Positions 30,266 through 34,843 of a DNA stretch of 34,843 nt are shown here, piece after piece. Numbering within the stretch: position 1 is the first letter of the stretch; each line of letters starts with the position of its first letter. Source of the DNA: Enterobacter sichuanensis. GTDB taxonomy: Bacteria; Pseudomonadota; Gammaproteobacteria; Enterobacterales; Enterobacteriaceae. Where the stretch lies: positions 1-34,843 of the forward strand of contig NZ_POVL01000049.1 of NCBI RefSeq assembly GCF_002939185.1. Direction: 5' to 3'. Below the pieces are notes generated by a model, which made no database searches, was not told the DNA's origin, and saw nothing but the letters and a program-made list of their open reading frames with translations. A program made the position numbers and the translations under genes.

Positions 30266-31198
30266 GTGGATAAAATATTTGTCGATGAAGCAGTAAACGA
30301 GCTGCATACCATACAGGACATGTTGCGCTGGTCGGTTAGCCGCTTCAGCGCCGCCAATATCTGGTACGGTCACGGTACCGATAACCCGTGGGATGAGGCC
30401 GTGCAGCTGGTACTGCCATCCCTCTACCTGCCGCTGGATATTCCGGAAGATATGCGCACCGCGCGTCTGACCTCCAGCGAAAAACACCGTATCGTTGAGC
30501 GCGTGATCCGCCGCGTAAACGAGCGTATTCCGGTCGCCTACCTGACCAACAAAGCCTGGTTCTGCGGCCACGAGTTCTATGTCGATGAACGCGTGCTGGT
30601 GCCGCGCTCGCCGATTGGTGAGCTGATCAACAACCACTTTGAAGGCCTGATCGGCCATCAGCCGCAGCACATTCTGGATATGTGTACCGGCAGCGGCTGT
30701 ATTGCCATTGCCTGCGCTTATGCCTTCCCGGAAGCGGAAGTCGACGCCGTCGATATCTCCACCGACGCGCTGGCCGTGACCGAGCACAACATTGAAGAGC
30801 ACGGCCTGATCCATCACGTTACGCCAATTCGCTCTGACCTGTTCCGCGACCTGCCGACGCTGCAGTACGATCTGATCGTCACTAACCCGCCGTACGTTGA
30901 TGCGGAAGATATGTCCGATCTGCCGAGTGAATATCGTCACGAGCCGGAGCTGGGTCTGGCGTCAGGCTCTGACGGCCTGAAGCTGACCCGCCGCATTCTG
31001 GCCTGCGCGCCGGATTATCTCACCGACGACGGCGTTCTGATTTGTGAAGTGGGCAACAGCATGGTACATCTGATAGAGCAGTACCCGGATGTGCCGTTCA
31101 CCTGGCTTGAGTTCGACAACGGCGGTGACGGCGTCTTTATGCTGACCAAAGCGCAGCTGCTCGACGCGCGCGAACACTTCAGCATCTATAAAGATTAA
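30266..31198 (+). CDS. prmB: Ribosomal protein uL3 glutamine methyltransferase PrmB
   Basis: This SAM-dependent enzyme N5-methylates a glutamine of ribosomal protein L3 (Gln150 in E. coli), which helps 50S assembly. At 310 residues it has the E. coli length. The SAM-binding loop is DMCTGSGC (about 137-144) and the catalytic NPPY is in [12 protein letters not shown] (about 207). The start is GTG with a strong GGAGGAAA upstream. It leads a run of same-strand genes through yfcL; a weak hairpin separates it from aroC. Confidence 0.95.
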   Translation: MDKIFVDEAVNELHTIQDMLRWSVSRFSAANIWYGHGTDNPWDEAVQLVLPSLYLPLDIPEDMRTARLTSSEKHRIVERVIRRVNERIPVAYLTNKAWFCGHEFYVDERVLVPRSPIGELINNHFEGLIGHQPQHILDMCTGSGCIAIACAYAFPEAEVDAVDISTDALAVTEHNIEEHGLIHHVTPIRSDLFRDLPTLQYDLIVTNPPYVDAEDMSDLPSEYRHEPELGLASGSDGLKLTRRILACAPDYLTDDGVLICEVGNSMVHLIEQYPDVPFTWLEFDNGGDGVFMLTKAQLLDAREHFSIYKD

Positions 31199-31202
31199 TC
31201 CA

Positions 31203-31221
31203 GCGGGCTTCGGCCCGTTTC
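31203..31221 (+). terminator. Weak terminator or attenuator between prmB and aroC
   Basis: The stem GCGGGC/GCCCGT with a TTCG tetraloop is followed by only three T residues, so read-through into aroC is likely. Confidence 0.4.
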
Positions 31222-31258
31222 ACAACGCTCAAACACAAACAACAACATCGGAGCCGTG

Positions 31259-32344
31259 ATGGCAGGAAACAGTATTGGACAGGTATTCCGGGTGACCACG
31301 TTTGGTGAGTCGCACGGGCTGGCACTGGGCTGTATCGTTGATGGCGTACCGCCAGGTATAGAACTGACCGAAGCAGATTTACAGCACGACCTTGACCGTC
31401 GTCGTCCGGGCACCTCTCGCTACACCACGCAGCGTCGCGAGCCGGACCAGGTCAAAATTCTCTCCGGCGTTTTTGAAGGCCGCACCACCGGCACCAGCAT
31501 TGGTCTGCTGATCGAAAATACCGATCAGCGCTCCCAGGACTACGGCGCCATCAAAGACGTCTTCCGTCCGGGTCACGCTGATTACACCTACGAACAAAAA
31601 TACGGCTTTCGCGACTATCGCGGCGGCGGACGCTCATCGGCACGCGAAACCGCGATGCGCGTGGCGGCAGGGGCCATTGCCAAGAAATACCTGCAGCAGA
31701 AATTCGGCATCGTTATTCGCGGCTGTCTGACCCAGATGGGCGACATTCCGCTGGCGATCAAAGACTGGGATCAGGTCGAGCAAAACCCGTTCTTCTGTGC
31801 TGACGCCGACAAGCTTGAAGCGCTGGATGAACTGATGCGCGGCCTGAAGAAAGAGGGCGACTCCATTGGCGCGAAAGTGACCGTGGTGGCCGATGGCGTC
31901 CCGGCGGGCTGGGGCGAGCCGGTATTTGACCGCCTCGACGCCGACATCGCTCACGCGCTGATGAGCATCAACGCGGTGAAGGGCGTTGAAATTGGCGACG
32001 GTTTTGACGTGGTATCCCTGCGCGGCAGCCAGAACCGCGATGAAATTACTGCACAGGGCTTCCAGAGCAACCACGCGGGCGGCATTCTGGGCGGGATCAG
32101 CAGCGGGCAGCAGATTATTGCCAATATCGCGCTGAAGCCAACCTCCAGCATTACCGTGCCGGGCCACACGATTAACCGCGATGGCGAAGAAGTTGAGATG
32201 ATCACCAAAGGACGTCACGATCCGTGCGTGGGGATCCGCGCGGTACCGATCGCAGAAGCGATGCTGGCGATCGTGCTGATGGATCACTTCCTGCGCCAGC
32301 GCGCGCAGAACGCGGATGTGACGACCACCATTCCACGCTGGTAA
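31259..32344 (+). CDS. aroC: Chorismate synthase AroC
   Basis: This last enzyme of the shikimate pathway converts EPSP to chorismate using reduced FMN. Its 361 residues ([20 protein letters not shown]) equal E. coli. Signature segments are [48 protein letters not shown] and the C-terminal [18 protein letters not shown] precedes the chosen ATG by one codon; GGAG 5 nt before the ATG and the family start support 31259. Only 2 nt separate it from mepA, so the two are co-transcribed. Confidence 0.97.
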   Translation: MAGNSIGQVFRVTTFGESHGLALGCIVDGVPPGIELTEADLQHDLDRRRPGTSRYTTQRREPDQVKILSGVFEGRTTGTSIGLLIENTDQRSQDYGAIKDVFRPGHADYTYEQKYGFRDYRGGGRSSARETAMRVAAGAIAKKYLQQKFGIVIRGCLTQMGDIPLAIKDWDQVEQNPFFCADADKLEALDELMRGLKKEGDSIGAKVTVVADGVPAGWGEPVFDRLDADIAHALMSINAVKGVEIGDGFDVVSLRGSQNRDEITAQGFQSNHAGGILGGISSGQQIIANIALKPTSSITVPGHTINRDGEEVEMITKGRHDPCVGIRAVPIAEAMLAIVLMDHFLRQRAQNADVTTTIPRW

Positions 32345-32346
32345 AC

Positions 32347-33171
32347 ATGAAAAAAACCGCAATTGCTCTGCTGGCGCTGCTGACCAGTGGAGCCAGTCTG
32401 GCCGCGACGCCATGGCAAAAAATCACCCACCCGGTGGCGGGGAGCGCCCAGTCTATTGGCGCTTTTTCGAACGGATGTATCGTCGGTGCTCAGGAGCTGC
32501 CTCTGCAGTCCGATACCTACCAGGTGATGCGCACCGATCAGCGACGCTATTTCGGCCACCCGGACCTGGTGCTATTCATCCAGCGTCTGGGAAATCAGGT
32601 GCATAATCTGGGGCTGGGCACGATGCTGATTGGCGATATGGGGATGCCTGCCGGCGGTCGTTTTAACGGTGGACACGCCAGTCACCAGACCGGACTGGAT
32701 GTCGATATCTTCCTGCAGCTGCCGAAAGCGCGCTGGAGTTCAGCCCAGTTGCTGAAACCGCAGGCGCTGGATCTGGTGTCGAGCGACGGTAAGCGCGTTG
32801 TGCCCTCACTGTGGACGCCGGATATCTTCAGCCTGATTAAGCTGGCGGCAAAAGATAACGACGTTACGCGGATCTTCGTCAACCCGGCTATCAAGCAACA
32901 GCTGTGCCTCGATGAGAGAACCGATCGCGACTGGTTGCGCAAAGTGCGCCCGTGGTTCCAGCATCGCGCGCATATGCACGTTCGTCTGCGTTGCCCGGCA
33001 AACAGCCTGGAATGTGAAGATCAGCCGTTGCCTCCGCCAGGCGATGGCTGTGGTGCGGAACTGCAAAGCTGGTTTGAACCGGCAAAACCTGGAACCTCTA
33101 AGCCTGAGAAGAAGACACCGCCTCCGTTGCCGCCTTCCTGCCAGGCGCTACTGGATGAGCATGTACTTTAA
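32347..33171 (+). CDS. mepA: Periplasmic murein DD-endopeptidase MepA
   Basis: This penicillin-insensitive LAS metallopeptidase (M74) cleaves D-Ala-mDAP crosslinks in peptidoglycan. It has 274 residues, as in E. coli. The signal peptide [19 protein letters not shown] is followed by ATPWQ. Zinc ligands are His110/His113 and Asp118/Asp120 ([15 protein letters not shown]) and the [11 protein letters not shown] motif (HxH). Paired cysteines and a Pro-rich C-terminus are also conserved. The frame is open upstream inside aroC but the signal peptide fixes the start. The stop overlaps the yfcA start (TAATG). Confidence 0.96.
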   Translation: MKKTAIALLALLTSGASLAATPWQKITHPVAGSAQSIGAFSNGCIVGAQELPLQSDTYQVMRTDQRRYFGHPDLVLFIQRLGNQVHNLGLGTMLIGDMGMPAGGRFNGGHASHQTGLDVDIFLQLPKARWSSAQLLKPQALDLVSSDGKRVVPSLWTPDIFSLIKLAAKDNDVTRIFVNPAIKQQLCLDERTDRDWLRKVRPWFQHRAHMHVRLRCPANSLECEDQPLPPPGDGCGAELQSWFEPAKPGTSKPEKKTPPPLPPSCQALLDEHVL

Positions 33172-33980
33172 TGGATAATTTCGTCGATCTGTTTATGGTG
33201 TCACCGCTGCTGCTGGTGGTGCTGTTCTTTGTGGCTATGCTGGCCGGTTTCATTGATGCCCTTGCGGGCGGGGGCGGGTTGTTAACCGTACCCGCGCTGC
33301 TGGCGGCGGGCATGAGTCCGGCGCAGGCGCTGGCGACCAACAAGCTCCAGGCCTGTGGCGGCTCGCTTTCCGCGTCGCTCTATTTTATTCGCCGCAAGGT
33401 CGTCAATCTTGCCGACCAGAAGCTCAATATTCTGATGACCTTTATCGGCTCGACGTCGGGCGCGCTGCTGGTTCAGCACGTGCAGTCCGATATTCTGCGC
33501 CAGATCCTGCCGGTTCTGGTCATCTGCATCGGCCTTTACTTCTTGCTGATGCCAAAGCTCGGGGAAGAAGATCGTCAGCGTCGTCTGCACGGTTTGCCGT
33601 TTGCCCTGATTGCCGGCGGCTGCGTGGGGTTCTACGACGGTTTCTTTGGCCCGGGCGCAGGCTCGTTTTACGCGCTGGCGTTTGTGACGCTGGCCGGGTT
33701 TAACCTCGCCAAATCTACCGCCCATGCCAAAGTGCTCAACGCCACCTCGAACGTCGGCGGCCTGCTGCTGTTTATCATTGGCGGTAAGGTCATCTGGGCA
33801 ACCGGCTTTGTGATGATGGCAGGGCAGTTCCTCGGGGCGCGTGCAGGCTCGCGTCTGGTGTTAAGCAAAGGACAAAAACTGATTCGCCCGATGATCGTTA
33901 TCGTCTCGGCGGTAATGAGCGCCAAACTGCTTTATGACAGCCATGGACAGGAGATCCTCACCTGGTTGGGGATGAACTAA
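33171..33980 (+). CDS. yfcA: TSUP (TauE/SafE) family membrane protein YfcA
   Basis: This inner-membrane protein has 269 residues, the E. coli length, and about eight helices. The two TSUP repeats begin AGFIDALAGGGGLLTVPALL (about 24-43) and CVGFYDGFFGPGAGSF (about 151-166). The family exports or imports sulfur- or carboxylate-containing anions; the substrate of YfcA is not established. Its start overlaps the mepA stop and its stop overlaps the epmC start, each by one base. Confidence 0.93.
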   Translation: MDNFVDLFMVSPLLLVVLFFVAMLAGFIDALAGGGGLLTVPALLAAGMSPAQALATNKLQACGGSLSASLYFIRRKVVNLADQKLNILMTFIGSTSGALLVQHVQSDILRQILPVLVICIGLYFLLMPKLGEEDRQRRLHGLPFALIAGGCVGFYDGFFGPGAGSFYALAFVTLAGFNLAKSTAHAKVLNATSNVGGLLLFIIGGKVIWATGFVMMAGQFLGARAGSRLVLSKGQKLIRPMIVIVSAVMSAKLLYDSHGQEILTWLGMN

Positions 33981-34525
33981 TGAACAGTACGCATAAATAC
34001 GAACAGCTGATTGAGATTTTTGACGGCTGTTTTGCTGAAGATTTTAATACCCGTCTGATTAAAGGCGACGACGAACCGATCTATCTTCCTGCTGATGCCG
34101 AGGTTCCGTATCACCGTATCGTGTTCGCGCACGGCTTCTACGCCAGCGGTCTGCACGAGATTTCGCACTGGTGCATCGCAGGGAAAGCGCGTCGCGAACT
34201 GGTGGATTTCGGTTACTGGTACTGCCCGGACGGACGTGACGCCGCTACGCAGGGGCAGTTTGAAGATGTGGAAGTGAAACCGCAGGCGCTGGAGTGGCTG
34301 TTCTGCGTGGCGGCGGGTTTCCCGTTCAACGTCAGCTGCGACAACCTTGAAGGCGACTTCGAGCCGGACCGTATTGTTTTCCAGCGCCGCGTACACGCGC
34401 AGGTGATGACATATCTTGAGAACGGCATTCCGGAACGTCCGGCACGCTTAATCAAGGCGTTACAGAATTATTACCACACGCCGGAGATCACGGCGGAATG
34501 CTTCCCTTGGCCGGAAGATCTTTAA
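33980..34525 (+). CDS. epmC: Elongation factor P hydroxylase EpmC (YfcM)
   Basis: This enzyme hydroxylates the beta-lysylated lysine of EF-P, the last step of its modification after EpmA and EpmB. It has 181 residues (182 in E. coli). Metal-binding candidates are in [20 protein letters not shown] (about 49-68), with His/Glu spacing HExxH. It overlaps yfcA by one base (TAATG). Translational coupling in this cluster links it to mepA and yfcA, although the functions differ. Confidence 0.94.
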   Translation: MNSTHKYEQLIEIFDGCFAEDFNTRLIKGDDEPIYLPADAEVPYHRIVFAHGFYASGLHEISHWCIAGKARRELVDFGYWYCPDGRDAATQGQFEDVEVKPQALEWLFCVAAGFPFNVSCDNLEGDFEPDRIVFQRRVHAQVMTYLENGIPERPARLIKALQNYYHTPEITAECFPWPEDL

Positions 34526-34538
34526 CAGAGGAAAGAAG

Positions 34539-34814
34539 ATGATCGCAGAATTTGAATCACGCATTCTGGCGTTAATTGATGACATGGTGGAACACGCCAG
34601 CGATGATGAGCTGTTCGCCAGCGGTTATCTGCGTGGTCACCTGACGCTGGCTATTGCTGAGCTGGAGGCCGGGGACGATCACTCTGCCGAGGCCGTTCAC
34701 GATGAAGTCACCCGTAGTCTGGAGAAAGCTATTCAGGCAGGAGAACTCTCTCCGCGCGACCAGTCTCTGGTGCTGGGCATGTGGGATAACCTGTTCCAGC
34801 AGGCTAAACGCTAA
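34539..34814 (+). CDS. yfcL: Conserved protein YfcL
   Basis: This small acidic cytoplasmic protein has 91 residues (92 in E. coli YfcL). It is mostly helical and has no assigned function. GAGGAAAG lies upstream of the ATG, 13 nt after epmC. It is the last gene of the cluster in the window. Confidence 0.9.
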   Translation: MIAEFESRILALIDDMVEHASDDELFASGYLRGHLTLAIAELEAGDDHSAEAVHDEVTRSLEKAIQAGELSPRDQSLVLGMWDNLFQQAKR

Positions 34815-34826
34815 GCGCCTTCTCTT

Positions 34827-34843
34827 CCCTCTCCCCTTTGGGG
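34827..34843. terminator. Start of a terminator-like hairpin, cut by window end
   Basis: CCCTCTCCCC-TTT-GGGG begins the same type of GC-rich inverted repeat found at 10028 and 25158. Its right arm lies beyond the window. Confidence 0.5.

Noticed and set aside
31634..32413. 259-codon minus-strand frame opposite aroC
   Set aside because: A shadow of the highly conserved chorismate synthase gene.

Overview
The window looks like chromosomal DNA of an Enterobacter species (E. cloacae complex or a close relative). Most genes match the E. coli K-12 pdeA-to-yfcL order almost residue for residue. An indolepyruvate decarboxylase, typical of Enterobacter, sits between yfeO and ypeC, where E. coli has nothing. 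Identifications come from recognising protein sequences and motifs by eye; no search was run.

Layout. 1-5.8 kb: 3' part of pdeA (c-di-GMP phosphodiesterase), nupC, mntH with Fur and MntR sites, ypeC, and an aldo/keto reductase. 5.9-10 kb: ipdC (indole-3-acetate pathway) with an upstream TyrR-like box, yfeO and glk. 10-15.5 kb: the pyruvate-sensing pair ypdA/ypdB, alaC, the 23-residue membrane peptide gene ypdK (too short for routine ORF calling), and lpxP. 15.8-20.9 kb: accessory region ending at tRNA-Arg(CCT) argW. 21-25 kb: yfdC, mlaA, fadL, yfcZ. 25.3-34.8 kb: fadIJ, sixA, smrB, then prmB-aroC-mepA-yfcA-epmC-yfcL, tightly packed.

The accessory region is the part worth attention. Next to argW lies a P4-type tyrosine integrase split by an in-frame amber codon. 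Further in are an Ogr/Delta-like zinc-finger gene without a normal start codon and a fragment resembling the Ash family of P4-like satellites. A degenerate copy of the argW 3' end (25 of 29 positions) lies at 16479-16506 in direct orientation and may be the far attachment site. Inside this decayed satellite are two intact AT-rich genes, 3 nt apart on one strand: a DUF2971 protein and a 487-residue protein of no recognised family with a C-terminal membrane segment. In P4-like satellites the segment beside int is a known hotspot for anti-phage genes, so this pair is the best candidate for an undescribed (probably defence) system.

Elsewhere the genes form coherent sets. Fatty-acid uptake and oxidation (fadL, fadI, fadJ) carry FadR-like sites. 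mntH has the double iron/manganese control arrangement. prmB, smrB and epmC concern translation. mlaA, lpxP and mepA concern the cell envelope.
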